From assembly GCF_000264995.1 (NCBI RefSeq), contig NW_006767438.1, positions 1,922,953 through 1,986,952 on the forward strand: a stretch of 64,000 bases of DNA, read 5' to 3'. The first letter of the stretch is position 1, and each line of letters begins with the position of its first letter. The notes beneath the pieces were generated by a model. That model did not search any database and had not been told where the DNA came from. It saw only the letters and a program-made list of their open reading frames with translations. The position numbers and the translations under genes were made by a program. Shown one piece after another: positions 1 to 11,440 of this stretch. The stretch is from Punctularia strigosozonata HHB-11173 SS5 (lineage: Eukaryota > Basidiomycota > Agaricomycetes > Corticiales > Punctulariaceae).

Positions 1-602
1 TCGAGTACGCCTTGAGCGCCTCGGTGACCATCACCGGGCCGAGGTCGGACCCGCCGATGCCGATGTTGACGATCGTGTGGATCGGCTTGCCGGTGTAGCC
101 CTTCCACGCGCCAGAACGGACGGCGTCGGTGAACTGCTTGATGTGCGCGCGCACGCCCGCGACCTCGTCCACGCCCGGCTCGGGGATCGACGTGAGCGCG
201 TCGCCGAAGGCGCGCAGCGCGATGTGGAGCACCGCGCGGTCCTCGGAGGTGTTGATGTGCTCGCCGGCGAACATCTTGTCGCGGAAGGTCTCCACCTGGG
301 CCTCGCGCGCGAGGGAGAGCAAGGTGGAGAGGATCTCGGGCGTGATGAGGTTCTTGGAGTAGTCGAGGAGGAAGGTCACGGAGGGGTCGGAGGGGTCGAC
401 GTATTCCTTGGAGAACTTGGAGAAGCGGGCGGGGTCGGCGGCGAAGAGGTCCTTGAGGACGAGCTTGGAGTGCTCGGCATCGTAGATCTGCTGCAGCTTC
501 TGCCACGACGGATACTCTGCGAGGGAATAGATCGCGCGAGATCAACGACAATATTCAGAACGTATACGCGACAGACGCACCAGACGCTAGTTTGCCGCTC
601 AT
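1..602 (-). CDS. PGI1: Glucose-6-phosphate isomerase, 5' part (runs off the left edge)
   Basis: This enzyme interconverts glucose-6-phosphate and fructose-6-phosphate in cytosolic glycolysis and gluconeogenesis. Exon 1 is 602-581 (MSGKLAS plus one base), followed by a 64-bp intron (580-517, GTGCGT..CAG); exon 2 runs from 516 to the window edge. The join gives MSGKLAS-E-YPSWQKLQQIYD, the usual fungal PGI start. Further on are KMFAGEHINTSEDRAVLH and the sugar-phosphate binding stretch NIGIGGSDLGPVMVTEAL, which are PGI signatures. About 180 N-terminal residues of an expected 550 or so are present. The rest lies outside the window. The upstream 0.8 kb is shared with a divergent gene starting at 1382. 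Confidence 0.95.
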
Positions 603-1381
603 GGTCGCTGTTGGAATGGATTACCGGGCGAAATCGCGGTCGGTGGTTGCAATCGCATCGCTGACGCACCGGGCCGATCTTATAGCTGTCGTCAACCTGT
701 GATCGTGGGAATTTCCTATCCCCGGTAGAGCCCACCGCCTTGGACCGGCCGCGAACCTTGGGATCAGGGTTACCTGCCGAAAGCGCGATGAGAAGTTTGC
801 TGAGAAAGGAGACGGAAACGGTTGTGCGTACCGTGGTTGTGGAACGTGCGGACGCGGAAGGTGAGTGTGTCAGAAACTCAGGTGACGGAGGAATCCATCT
901 CCCAGCCTGGCCGAGTCGCGTAACCACGTTCGATGGGGATCAAAGGGCGCCGACGTGATAGGCTGGAGAAATAGAGGATCTTGTTGATTGCCCGTTGATA
1001 GGTGGCATTGGCCGTTGCTGACAAGAGCAACACGGAACATATGTGCAGGGATTGACGAAGCAGTCGAGGCGTTCTCAGCGTGGTTGGTCATTCGGCAAGC
1101 GCCAACGGGTTTTTCGTATTATTCCAAAACTAGTTCCCTTACATAGGAGGCGCATACGTCGTCGGCCTCGACAGAATAAAGGATGCTCGACGAACAGAGA
1201 GGTTGAAACCAGAACGAACCTCCGCCCCTATCCTGGAACGCGATGCGGTCATGTGACTCATATGCGATTAACGCCGCGCTTCTGCCAGTGCTTGAGCTTG
1301 AGCCTCGAAGGCGACTGTATGCACTTTGCCTTCCACCACATCCTTCATGCGGCGTAGACCCCTAATGCCGCTGGCGACAAG
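603..1381. promoter_or_regulatory. Divergent intergenic region PGI1 / disordered protein
   Basis: This 779-bp spacer lies between two divergent start codons and should hold both promoters. No coding exon with family similarity was seen. Short open frames here have no recognisable motif and no splice-consistent extension. Confidence 0.4.
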
Positions 1382-4000
1382 ATGAACGACGACGGCTGGA
1401 CCTTTAACCTGCGCTCTTGTCTTGCTGATGCTGATGACTCGGATGCCGATGGCGAGGACACTGTACCAGCCCCTTCTGACGACCTCGATCTCTCTGCTCG
1501 TCCCGACAATGCCGCATACAAGCCCACGCCATGGTCTATAGCCAAGATAAACGCCGCTACTCGTGCTATGAAGCCACCAGAGGAAAGCCCTGCTCTCGAC
1601 TCTACGTCCAAGGATGTCACGGCTGCCTCGGACCGAGCCGTCAACGTCGAGCCGAACAGCAAGAACGCCGCTTTAGACACGAACCTCTCGTCCCTTCCCG
1701 TCTCTCGCCCTCGTCCCGCCGCCTCCGCCGCAGCTCCCATTCGCTGCGAACCGCGCCGCTACCCTCGCCCCAAACCCGCCCCCGCCATCGACAGATCCCA
1801 AACGACGCTCCGCGACGCGTTCAAGGTCCAAGCCGCCCGCCCGCCTACCTCCAAAGACCCGCTCAAGCCCGGCGAGGTGATGGGCCAAAAGATCACCGCG
1901 ACGCCGCTCCCGCTCGTCAAGGGCCAGGGCGCGCGCACGATGCTCGCCGGCAGCTTCCTCGCGCCCGCGATGAAGGAAGGTAAGGTGCATATACCCCCGC
2001 AGAAGAAGCCGGTATGTCCTCGCTTTTGCTTGTACGACGTGGGCTTGGGCCGTGATCGCGCCATAGCCGGGTCCGCGGCCGTCTGCGCAACTCAATCCAC
2101 CCGCATATACGCGCTCGAAGTACGAGCCCCGGTCGACACAGAAGCATACATCCAACCGTCTTCCCAATCCCGGACGGGCTGCTTCCCCTGGACCTCGATC
2201 TGACTCTGAATCCACTCCGTCGACCGTCTCTCAGGATGTGACTTCTTCTGTCGAGGGTGGAGACGCGCATATCCTTCCAGGCAGGCAGCTCGGACATGGA
2301 CGCAGCCCGTCTTCTGCTCTGGACTCTGGTGCCCCTGCATATATGCGCTCGAAGCACGAATATCGGCCGAGTGAGGCGCCCACGTCGACCCCTATCGGCG
2401 GCTTTCCTTCTGGACCTCAACGTAGCTTTGACTCTGCGGACTCGACTCTCTCTCGCACACCCGAATCAGCCGGCGGACCTCGAGGCCTGCATATACCCAC
2501 CGCTCGCGAGGACGGACGACCGGCTGACGATTCGTCTCCCGTGCTTCACCCGGACGATCCAGATCTCGCGGACCTCCCCGACTTTGACTTGTATCTTGAC
2601 GGCCTCGGAGTTCAACCCCAAACCAACCACGTCAGTTCCTCCTCGGACCAGCGTGTCTTATCCTCCGATTCTCTGCTTTCTCTTCCATCTCTCTCTCCTT
2701 TGGCTGGCCGCGCTCCTCAAGCTTTCTCTTCCGGTCCCGCTCGTTCTATGTCTTGTTCTCCCCTGTCTTCAAGCGCTCAAGGTATCTCTATGACTCGTGG
2801 AACACCTGGCGCTTCGCTTCGTCCGCTCGTCGCTTCTCGCTATCCAGACACTGCATCGCCCATCGCCTTTGGAGGCATCTCGTGGCCCGAGCAAAGAACT
2901 CTGGCTCCCTACTCGGCTGCGGATCCTGACGAAGAGGCTCACCACGTCCGGCAGTCCTTACCGACGCGACCAGCTCGAGTTCAACAACATCCAACGCAAG
3001 TGCCGTACCCGGCTCGTAGCGAACCAGCAAGGGCACCCAAGGGTCCGATGCCCGCTTGGCTTGCGTCTGCGCTCCCGGAGCCTCACACGTCCAGGTTCGG
3101 CGAAAGTGGCGTAGGCGGATACGGTGCTGATCATAACGCACCCGTCGACGAGTAAGCCGCACGTTGGTCTCGTCATCCGCGCTGATGGGACACGGTTAGG
3201 TACGGTATGGATGTGGATGATGCTGAAATGTACACCGGCTCTGGGGTGGACGACGACGAGACTATGGACGTATATCATGACGGTACGCTCCGTTTTGTAT
3301 TCAAAATCCATAGGCGCGCTCACATGATTCTCCCCAAGCTCCGTCCGGGCTCGTCACCGCATACCATCGCCACCCTCACGCACGATATCAAGGCCATCCA
3401 GAAAACCAAGAATACGAAGCCGACGAGTACGGCCAATACCGTGCCCACGACAAGTTCGAGGGACGCGACGACCACGAAACGTACGAAGACGTGCCGTCCA
3501 GCCCGACGATGGTCAACTCGTCGCCCCCGCCCGCCCGCCCGCGCAAGATCTTCGCGTCGCCGTTCGGCAGTTCGCCCCCGCGTCCGCGCCCGGTCCAGCG
3601 CCTCCCGCCTCGCCCGCGCCCCGACCTTCCGCCCCCGTCGACGCCGCCTCCGCGCCCGGGTCCGCGGCAGCCGCGGCCCGTAGACCGTCCTCGAGACGCG
3701 TACGCGTTTGGCGCGGACGACGCCGATGTGGACGCGGAGTGGACGACGCTGCCGTCGCGCAAGAAGGCGCGCGCGTCGAAACCTACCCCTGGCGGCGGCG
3801 GTAGCGGCGGCGGCGGCGGGATCAGGCAGAGCGGAAAGTTCAAGTTGAAGGTTCCGTTCGGCGGGGGTGGAGGGGGTAATAAGTTGATACCGGATGTGGA
3901 TGCGAAGAGGGATGGACAGGGAACGGGTGGAAGTGGTAGTGGAAACACGGGAAGGAGGGTGGTAGTGTACGTTCCTCCGCCGAGGGTATTGTCCTCCTAG
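1382..4000 (+). CDS. Large intrinsically disordered protein with PIP-box-like motif (798 aa)
   Basis: I do not recognise the family. The four-exon model is 1382-2011, 2067-3151, 3200-3282 and 3402-4000 (introns 55, 48 and 119 bp) and gives 798 codons in frame. The protein is rich in Pro, Ser, Arg and Asp. QTTLRDAF at residues 140-147 resembles a PCNA-interacting (PIP) box but lacks the usual double aromatic end. Exon 2 contains a degenerate internal repeat: PAYTRSKYEPRS is followed later by PAYMRSKHEYRP, each ahead of a Ser-rich SDSEST / SFDSADST segment. The C-terminus has poly-Pro/Arg, a Gly-rich spacer and the short conserved-looking block SGKFKLKVPF. It is probably nuclear; a role in DNA replication or repair is only an inference from the PIP-like motif. 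Part of exon 2 is copied at 5510-5825. Confidence 0.75.
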
Positions 4001-4115
4001 CACCGGTGTAAGCTTATCAAGTATCGAATGAGTGTTTTAAGAATTGATTACTGGGCCGGTTTGGGGACGATTCGTCGAATCAGCAAGTTATGATGGCTAA
4101 CCAGTTTTACGGTGA

Positions 4116-5417
4116 TCAATCATGAATCTCTACGTGCACCTCGAGTTCTGGTATTCGTTCTCTAAACGGGGTAAGATGCTCTTCCGCGACGGATTTAATG
4201 CGGAGCATGCAGAGTTCCATGTCCATGTGATAACCCCATTTGGGATCCCCGGAATAATCGTCCTCAATCCTGGCGGCGATCCGAGTCAACCGGACGACCT
4301 CCGAAAGCCGTACGAGCGACTGGGCCAAGCGTTCCCAACCGTCTTCGTCGTCCTGCCTCGGCGTAAGCGTGTGCACGAGGAACATAATCTCGAATCGGAC
4401 GATCGTCGAGACCGAAGCGGTCTCCGCCGCCCTCTGCAGATCCGCGATATCGAGTGCGGCCGTGCGTAGGGAGCTCCGCATGCCGACCTCGATGGTGGCG
4501 CAGATTGATCTCAAGTCTGGGTTGCGCGAAAGGTCCAAGATCTCTGACGATCACAAAAACATTAAGCTCTATTGCCGGTCGCGTCTGGAAACCAATATAT
4601 ACGTACCCCTTGGCCGCCCCGTTCCATCGCCGGGCGCACGGAATTGCGCGAAGGACAGGTGTAGAGCACGGAGATTAGGACAGAGGCGCGTCAGTCTGCT
4701 GAAAGCGGCCACTTCGTCACGCCGTAGGAACAGCTGCGACCAATACAGACGCGAGGGACGGAGGGATCCGATGGAGCACAGGTGCGATAGGACGTCGAAG
4801 ATCGGCGCGAGACCCGGACGATGGTTCTTATGTTCCATATGAATGTCGCTGATGTCGAGGACGGGAGCGTTGCGGGGATAAACAAAGTCGGCCTCGTGCC
4901 AGTCATTCGGAGTTGACACGTCCATGCCAATGCGGATTCGACGAAGTTGTGGTAGAGACGTGAGGGTGTGAAGAAGGGAGATGGGCGACAGCTGACCGTC
5001 CTCGAAGGCAAGACTTTCTAACCGAGGACAAGAAGAGGACAGATATCGGGCCAGGAGGGAAGGATCCTGTCCCCCGTATGTATATCCTGAGCCATTCGAA
5101 TCCGTGAGTCGTACCGCGACTTCCTTGACGCGAGGGAAGTAGATAATAGATGGCTCCGCCTGTCTCGCGGCCAGACTGGCCAACATCCAGACTTTGGTGA
5201 CATATTGCAAGATGTAGGGCGACGAGTCGACGATGTCGCTGAGCAATTTCCGACGCTCGTCGGAGAGTAAAGACACTTCACGAAAGAGGTGGTGTTGGCA
5301 TGAGCTACGCCAGGCCCGACAGGTCAACGAGCAGGCACGAAGTGCGTCCCTATCGTGATGTAGGGCTTCAGATATGTGGTCCCATAGCTCTTGAAGCAGC
5401 GATTTTGAGGAGGTCAT
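4116..5417 (-). CDS. F-box protein (412 aa)
   Basis: This is a probable substrate adaptor of an SCF ubiquitin ligase. The exons are 5417-4607 and 4543-4116 with a 63-bp intron (GTACGT..CAG). The joined frame is 413 codons including stop. The F-box lies at about residues 7-50: LLQELWDHISEALHHDRDAL, then a CSLTCRAW block and HHLFREV, typical of the very large F-box family of mushrooms. The rest is Leu-rich with LRR-like spacing (PRLESLAFEDG, LPQLRRIRIG, CPNLRALHLSF), as usual for these proteins. The target is unknown. The start is the first ATG directly before the F-box. Confidence 0.9.
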
Positions 5418-5509
5418 AGCGGGAAGGAAGTCGTGCAGGGCGCTTTGTGGCTGATAATATCACCAGATCGTGTTGAAATCGCGCCGCTCGGCATATCCGG
5501 TGCTACGCC

Positions 5510-5825
5510 AACGACATCTCGGCAGCTCTGAGCTGGGACCTGGACGCAGTTCACCTTGCACTGAGAGCACGAATACCGGCCAAGTGGGGGGCAAACGTCC
5601 ACTCCTCATGCAGCTCTCGTTCCGGATCACACCATGGCTTGTGTTTTGCGGACCTGACTTTCTCTAGCACTCTGAATATACTTGTGGACCTCGAGGCGCG
5701 CATATACTCGCGAGGACGGACAAACAGCGGATGACGATTCTCATAAAGATAGCTTGTCTTCCGCGCTTCACCCGGACGACCTTCAACTAGCCTTGACCTG
5801 TATCTGTGCGCGCTCGGAGACCGAC
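5510..5825 (+). pseudogene. Decayed partial copy of exon 2 of the 1382-4000 gene
   Basis: This segment aligns collinearly with 2285-2612. Shared blocks include GAGCACGAATA / GAAGCACGAATA, GCGGACCTGACTTTCTCTAG-like text, GGACCTCGAGGC, CGCGAGGACGGAC and CTTCACCCGGACGA. Many indels and stops destroy the frame, so it is non-coding. A run of 12 A (5839-5850) begins 13 bases after the last clear similarity. This could reflect retroposition or be chance. Confidence 0.75.
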
Positions 5826-6125
5826 CCCATTAGAAGTGAAAAAAAAAAAACCCCTTCGGATCGCCTGAAACCGTAATGAACTCCAGTTCCTCATCGTAAA
5901 GCCAAGAAAGAGTAATTGCGATTTTGGGTGGTTCGATAGATCCAAGAACCACGGGTTACCTGGCGGTCGCATTGTAAGTACCTGAAAGGAAACATCATGC
6001 CTCATGGACATCACAAAATCACGGATGGTGTCCAACGCAGACGACAGACACTCATTCGTGTTATGGGAACATCGCATAGCCGCTTCGGCGTCGTCTGTCC
6101 TGGTACAACCAGCGCTGCATCGATA
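5826..6125. other. Intergenic, no gene seen
   Basis: The segment contains an A12 tract and no supported exon on either strand. It is the 3' flank of TRM44. Confidence 0.5.
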
Positions 6126-8014
6126 TCAATGATCGCCAGCTTTGCCTTCGGGCGTCCTCGTCTTGAATGCGCCGCGGCGACGGACGTCCAGCACGATTGC
6201 CTCCGCCCTCCGATACGCGTCCTCCTCGTCCCCTTCCCTCTGTCGGCCTGGATCGAGGGACCCCGTGAGCAAGGTACGAACAAAAGTACCAGCGCGATAG
6301 ACGAGCTTACCGACAATCGACCAGTTCCGCGTGCTCGGGATGCGCAGCATCTCGCACTCGACGTGCCACCCGCACCGTCTGCTGAGGCGCGCGAGCCAGG
6401 TGCGGTACGCCGCGTACGCCGAGTTTTCAGAGCCGATGCCGAGGTTCAGCCTGGCCAGAAAGTCGGATTCGTCGGCCTCGAGAGATGCGGCTGGTTCGGA
6501 GTCGTCCGAGGCGTGCTCTGACGAGGAGGGCTCCGGGAACGGCGCGGCTGCGTTACGCTGGAAGCGCTCGTCGAACGACCACGGGCAGCATGGGATGGAG
6601 AGGTACCCTGACGCATGGTGCAGCGTGGCGAGGACGGGGACCCAGGGCGTGAGCTCGTCAGCGTGATTCCCGATGATGAAGGTGCCAGGTCGCAAATACG
6701 GATCTTCGTCCACGTTTTCAGGATTGTCTTTGGAGATCGTCGAGGAGGATAGGCTTGGGTGAGGTGACGAGGAAGTCGGTGAGGGGGGCAACTTCGTAGG
6801 GTCCAGAGCGTGAACGCGGAGCGCGGCTTGAGTGGAGGCCGGGTAGTGCGCCCAGGACTGTCGTGCACGAACGTCGATGCCATAGCCGGCATATCCTTCG
6901 GATGTCAAGATGTGCACGAGGAGGCCGTTTCCGCACCTGTGGGGGGGCGACGTGAGCAGAGGTAAGCAAGGAGGTGGATGCTGGCGCGTACCCGAGATCA
7001 ACGAATCCACCAGGCGGTCGTCCCCAGCTCCGCCATGGGGTATCGCCGGTCGCGACTGGAAGATCCTCCGGGGATGGAGGAAACATCTCCTTCCAGAGCA
7101 GCATCAGGAACGTCGCGATTCCGATGTCCTACGTGAAGATAGTAGTCAGAGACTGCGAGGCAGAGATAGGGTGAAAGGTGGGCGTACAAGCTCGCGCCGA
7201 CTTACTTCGAACACGTGCTTGCGCGGGTCCGTCTTCTCCTGCCAGGTCCCGACGAGGTGCTTATGTCGCTCGCGCATTACGAGGTACAGATCCTGGTACG
7301 TCTCGCGCTGGAGGACATTGTCGTGCGCTACCCGCTTCTGGTAGTTGGTAAGCGCGCCCCAGCCATAGCGGTGGACGGTCTCGAGAAGGGCGAGCGCAGT
7401 ACGGTATAGGCGCGAGGATGGGTCGGTTGGCGTATCTGGGAGCGGCAGTACGTCGATGCGAAGGGTGTTCTCTGAGCTTGTAGGGGAGGTGACGTAGCGG
7501 AAGGCAAGGTGATGGACAGCGGGATGGTAGTAGGGTAACTCTTCGCCTGGCTTGACGAGAGGGGTGAGGACGAGGGTATGGGGAATCGGGTCTTCGGCAT
7601 TCACGGATGCAAACAGGGTGCAAATCTGTTCAAGTCCGGAATCTCGCCCAGGTCGGCGAGGCAGTAGGCGGCGATGAACTTGGCGTGTTGGTCGCGATCC
7701 TTCGAAGATGGGCGCCGCGCCCGCGAAGGCTGCGCTTTCCGTCGAGTCTGAGATCGTTTCTGATCGAAGGATCAGTGTTGAGTTGTATTCCGGATGATGA
7801 ATCAGCTGGAGAGCTGCTGGTTCGAACTACTATAGATCAGATGAGACGGGAGTAAACATAGACATGAACGCGATAAAACTGAATGCACCAGATGAGGCGG
7901 AAAACTTGCGTTGCACCGTATTAGCGAGACCCAACCACACGGGAGGGACGCCTCCTGTTCAGCCTGGCCGCCGGTAAGCGTAGGATTGAATTTGGGACGC
8001 AACGCTGAGTTCAT
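6126..8014 (-). CDS. TRM44: tRNA (uracil-2'-O-)-methyltransferase TRM44 (564 aa)
   Basis: Trm44 is the SAM-dependent enzyme that forms 2'-O-methyluridine at position 44 of tRNA-Ser in the cytoplasm. The four exons are 8014-7889, 7826-7206, 7128-6992 and 6936-6126; the introns are 62, 77 and 55 bp, and the frame is 565 codons including stop. Family marks in order are MNSALRPKFNPTLTGG, LQLIHHPEYNSTLILRSE, PGEELPYYHPAVHHLAFRY, RKHVFE-DIGIATFLMLLWK, the SAM-binding VDLGCGNGLLVHIL (about residue 292), the Trm44-specific IIGNHADELTPW, SIPCCPWSFDERF and the C-terminal RRRGAFKTRTPEGK. It is the only intact copy in the window. Broken copies are at 16870-17455 and 20985-22462. It is divergent to the membrane gene at 8821. 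Confidence 0.95.
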
Positions 8015-8820
8015 GGTGCGAGTTCGGGCAGAGCAAGCCAGTCCGTGTTAGGTAATCACGATCCTTGCCATGATGGGCTCTCGAGTCTCTGCTGATCGTT
8101 TGCGAGAATTTGGGCCTCTTACTCGCAGTATCAATTGCATCAAACTGGGAATACGCGGCGCGCGCTCATTTTGCGTCTCCAGTGCACGTTAGTGATGTGA
8201 TGAGACCGAACTTGGCATGTATAGCACCTGAGGAAGGGTACACTGGCATGTTCATGTCTCTCTGCGGACGCATCGCAAAGCAATGGACTGAGTTTGATCC
8301 TGACCACATGGGCGGTGGTAAAGCGTGAACTCGGAAGTACTATGCCATGCCTGACCTTTTTCAACTCACGAAAATTGTGGATCTGTCAGTGTGCGTAGGG
8401 GTAGCAAGTTATTCGTTATACACAGGGACCTACCCACGCAAGCATCATGCATCGTAAGCTCGCCTATACAACTACGTGCGTCGTATCTCTGATTTATCTG
8501 CAGCTGGAGCTGTTATCACCTCCGGCAGGAACGCCAATCTGGTCAAGGATCAGCCTTCGTGTGGGTGAGCATGCTGTGGACGCCACCGTTGTTGTGACGT
8601 CGCCTTTGGCCACGCAATTCCTGAATATGACCTCTTGTGCGCGGGCTCATTCATTCATTTTCACAGAACAAAAATACTCGCTCCACCCAGCGCTGATGCT
8701 ACGCAAGTGCTATCATGGACACATGCCTGTTCAAGCCCTCACCTATCACCCTGATAGTCTCCTTGTCCCCGGCAGGTCCCCGCACTACTCCCGTCATCGA
8801 CACTTCGATTCTGTCCTGCG
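8015..8820. promoter_or_regulatory. Divergent promoter TRM44 / membrane gene 1, with conserved TTAkGTAATnA box
   Basis: TTAGGTAATCAC at 8048-8059 lies 34 bp upstream of the TRM44 ATG. The same box occurs at the equivalent place before both TRM44 relics (TTATGTAATGATT at 17488, TTATGTAATCAT at 22489). That marks it as part of the duplicated unit and possibly as a promoter element. The rest of the 0.8 kb shows no supported exon. Confidence 0.45.
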
Positions 8821-10673
8821 ATGAATGCGACCCAAGCTAATGAACTCTTTACGGCTGATTTCAGTTCCCTCACACCTCTCTTGGTCACCGAGACATTTGC
8901 GTTCGGTGAGCCGGTTATCCACACGCGTTGCATTTTGCCGACACGTCCAATCCAGGCGTTACTAGCACGTCGGCTTTGTTAGCGGGTTATTGGGTGCTGT
9001 AATCAATGTCAGTTTGAGGGCAGTTATGTACGCTGACACCGTATTCCTGACAGGTTCCTTCAACCTCTCCATGCCATTCAAAAATCGCGGTTATTACTTG
9101 TGGCCGGACTTTACGGCCTCCTCGTCCTGCATTGGGCACTCTACTTTCGTAGTTACACACGCATTTTTGAAACACTGCGAGTTCATTATTTCCCTCAGAG
9201 TATCCCCATATTCATTGTTGCATCAGGGCCGCGAAGACGGCCGACATACCAACCACGGATTTCGCCTTGGTTGCTGGGTACTTCCAGGCCTCTTTCGGTG
9301 TAATAACTTTCCCCTTCATTACCGAAACTGTGCTCTTTGGTGGGTAGCATTTAACCCGCGACGTTGACACGGGTATAACAATCTCCCATATAGGCACTTC
9401 GGCAACACTTTTCGGATTGCTAGGCTTCTTGTCTCGTCGGTAAGCTGCGTATGATTCACCACGAGGTTCCTTCCCAACTGACAGTGGATAGGTACTCGAA
9501 CACGAGATACGGAACCCCAAGCAATCGTGTTATGTGGATCACAATATTTATCATGTTTTTAGCATGCGTGATACACTGGTCCACCAATCTGTGGACATGC
9601 ATTTCATTCCTTCAGCATTATGGCAGTGAAACGGATTTGGTACCGAACTGGTACGTATCCGCAGAGATCATCATGATCACCATCAATGTAAGTGCCCATA
9701 TAGACCCCTTGTGCTCGGACTCACCTTCATGATATGCTCAGGTTACACTGAGTGATGCTGTAGTCCTATGGCGGATGTGGATCATCTGGGACAGGAAACC
9801 AAGAATGCTGGTGTTATCAACCGTTTTGCTCTCTCTGACGCTAGGTATGTTATGGGCATCTATGTAATTTCAACTTCCTATGATTTCTGTCACTCAGGGA
9901 CATCCATTGCGAACATTGCACTCCTTTCCCGTTCATCTGTTCCTACCAGAGTGGATGACGAACAGCTGCTTCCTACTTTTGACTACAACACTCTTGGGTT
10001 GATAGCCAGCTTCTCCTCTACCGCATCAAACTTTATTGCTACAGGCTTCATCGCATACAAGGGATGGTCCGTGGTCTTTGTTCTCATGATCTCATGATAC
10101 GTTGATTGACAATGCTCTGATTTCCAATTGCCAGGAAACATCGTAAAACCATCTCAGCCGTTCTCAGCTCCGGATCACGCCGGTCTCTGGTGGAGAAAAC
10201 GATGAGCATCCTGATGGAGTCGGGCGCTATATATTGCTGTTTTTGGGCACGCATTCCGGCATACGGGATCAACTCTCTTTTTTTCTGATATCGCCTTCTC
10301 AAGGTTGTGTGGGCTGTCAGCGGAACAATAAACCGTTTCGTCCCGGAGAATGTACGGCGGACACAAGAGCTCGTAAGTCACCTGGATGCATCAATGGTGC
10401 AAATTATGGTGAGAACTTCGTTTTCTCCCTTCGAGCATGGCACCAAGTAAACCAATGCCGTTGAAACAGGCCATCTATCCCATGTTGATCCTGATACTCG
10501 TCGCATTGGAGCGTACGCATAGCGACCAGGGATTTATCGGCAGCGCACCCGCAAACACGGCCGATACCCCGGTCCGCGTCGTTCATGTGGCGGTAGACGT
10601 GGCGGGGGGTCGTGGGTTTGACCGCGACAGTGTAGGTCTAGAGTATGAAAAGGATTCAGAACTCGGAAAATGA
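8821..10673 (+). CDS. Multi-pass membrane protein, family copy 1 (432 aa)
   Basis: The family is of unknown function and Agaricomycete type. Exons: 8821-8905, 8956-8998, 9054-9176, 9227-9339, 9394-9439, 9492-9687, 9742-9844, 9898-10066, 10135-10246, 10304-10408, 10470-10673 (1299 nt, 432 aa). About eight hydrophobic segments are seen near residues 17-43, 54-75, 105-137, 150-175, 205-245, 270-292, 310-345 and 365-383. Landmarks are ETFAFG (exon 1/2), LHWALYF (exon 3), ETVLFG (exon 4/5), VIHWSTNLW (exon 6), SDAVVLWRMWIIW (exon 7), IAYKGW (exon 8), ESGAIYCCFW (exon 9) and IYPMLILILVALERTHSD (exon 11). Introns 3 and 9 use GC donors. The start is supported by MNATQ, matching (L)NATQ in copies 6 and 8. 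Confidence 0.88.
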
Positions 10674-10763
10674 CGGTCATTCCTAGTGTACATGTAGGAA
10701 GCTGTGCACCGTTTATAGCTTTAACAGTATCTGCAATGCGCTTTTATATACTATCTATGTAGT

Positions 10764-11170
10764 ACTGAAAGGAATGAAGTCGAGAAAATGCGCCTGTGGA
10801 GGAACTTCAGGTGTATATTACCGACCGGCCGTGTGGCTAGCACGTGCAACTGCAGATTCCCAGAATCATCTATCTCCATTCATATCACTCCCTCGTGCAC
10901 AGACTCTGAAGGGCGGGAAAACATGGGTATTCAATGGGCCATATAAGGTGCGTCTTTGTAAATTAAGAATACAACATTGAGCATAGTCATCGTCTTGAGA
11001 TTATGAGCGACTAGAGTGTAATATTGTTACTCCAATTAAAATATTATGTGTCGCCGATGGCTGAGGACAATTGCACGCATTTGATACGATCATTCAATCT
11101 TCAAGATCCACCGCACATGTGACGAGGCAGTATGATGTGGAGCGCTTCGGTGCGCCTCTTCCGTCGTTGA
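10764..11170. repeat. Segmental duplicate of 22806-23300 (upstream flank of a membrane gene)
   Basis: This segment aligns over its whole length with the sequence just upstream of membrane gene 5 (start 23475). Shared strings include GTGTATATTACC, GAATACAACAT, GAGATTATGAGCGACTAGA, CATTTGATACGATCATTCA and GACGAGGCAGTATGATGTGG. It is non-coding. It ends directly against a relic of the family's last exon, so the pair is an internally deleted gene copy. Confidence 0.8.
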
Positions 11171-11177
11171 GATCGAT

Positions 11178-11440
11178 ATGGCCCCTTACGCAATCTCTCC
11201 ACTGAGGATTCTTGATCTTGTCGCCTTGAAGCGCACACATTGTGATCGCGGCTTCATGCTTAGCACACAAGACAGGGTCGCTCGAAGACGAACGGATTTG
11301 AACAACGTCAGTCAAATCGCTAGAGATCACGCAGAGAAGTGTGGAATAAGAATGGGTGCAGTCAATTCAGAATACACCGAGTCAAACACGACTAGCACGT
11401 GCTCGAGGAGAAATATAAATGATGGGTTGAATGTGCGACG
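11178..11440 (+). pseudogene. Membrane family copy 2: relic of last exon only
   Basis: The frame reads ISPLRILDLVALKRTHCDRG, then MLSTQDRV and QIARDHAEKC. It matches the last exon of copy 4 (IYPLLILILVALERTHCDRS.., HIARDTEAEC). Exons 1-10 are missing, and the preceding 400 bp match the 5' flank of copy 5. One large deletion between promoter and last exon explains this. It is not expected to encode a working protein. Confidence 0.75.

Noticed and set aside
3320-4003. Minus-strand open frame of 227 codons
   Set aside because: It is antisense to the Pro/Gly-rich last exon of the disordered protein, and its Arg-rich composition comes from GC bias.
8821-10673. Calling the membrane family a known GPCR (Ste3, Git3 or rhodopsin type) or DUF6533 protein
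   Set aside because: No signature of those families is visible. The segment count is nearer eight, and the motifs (ETFAFG, LERTHCDR) are different.
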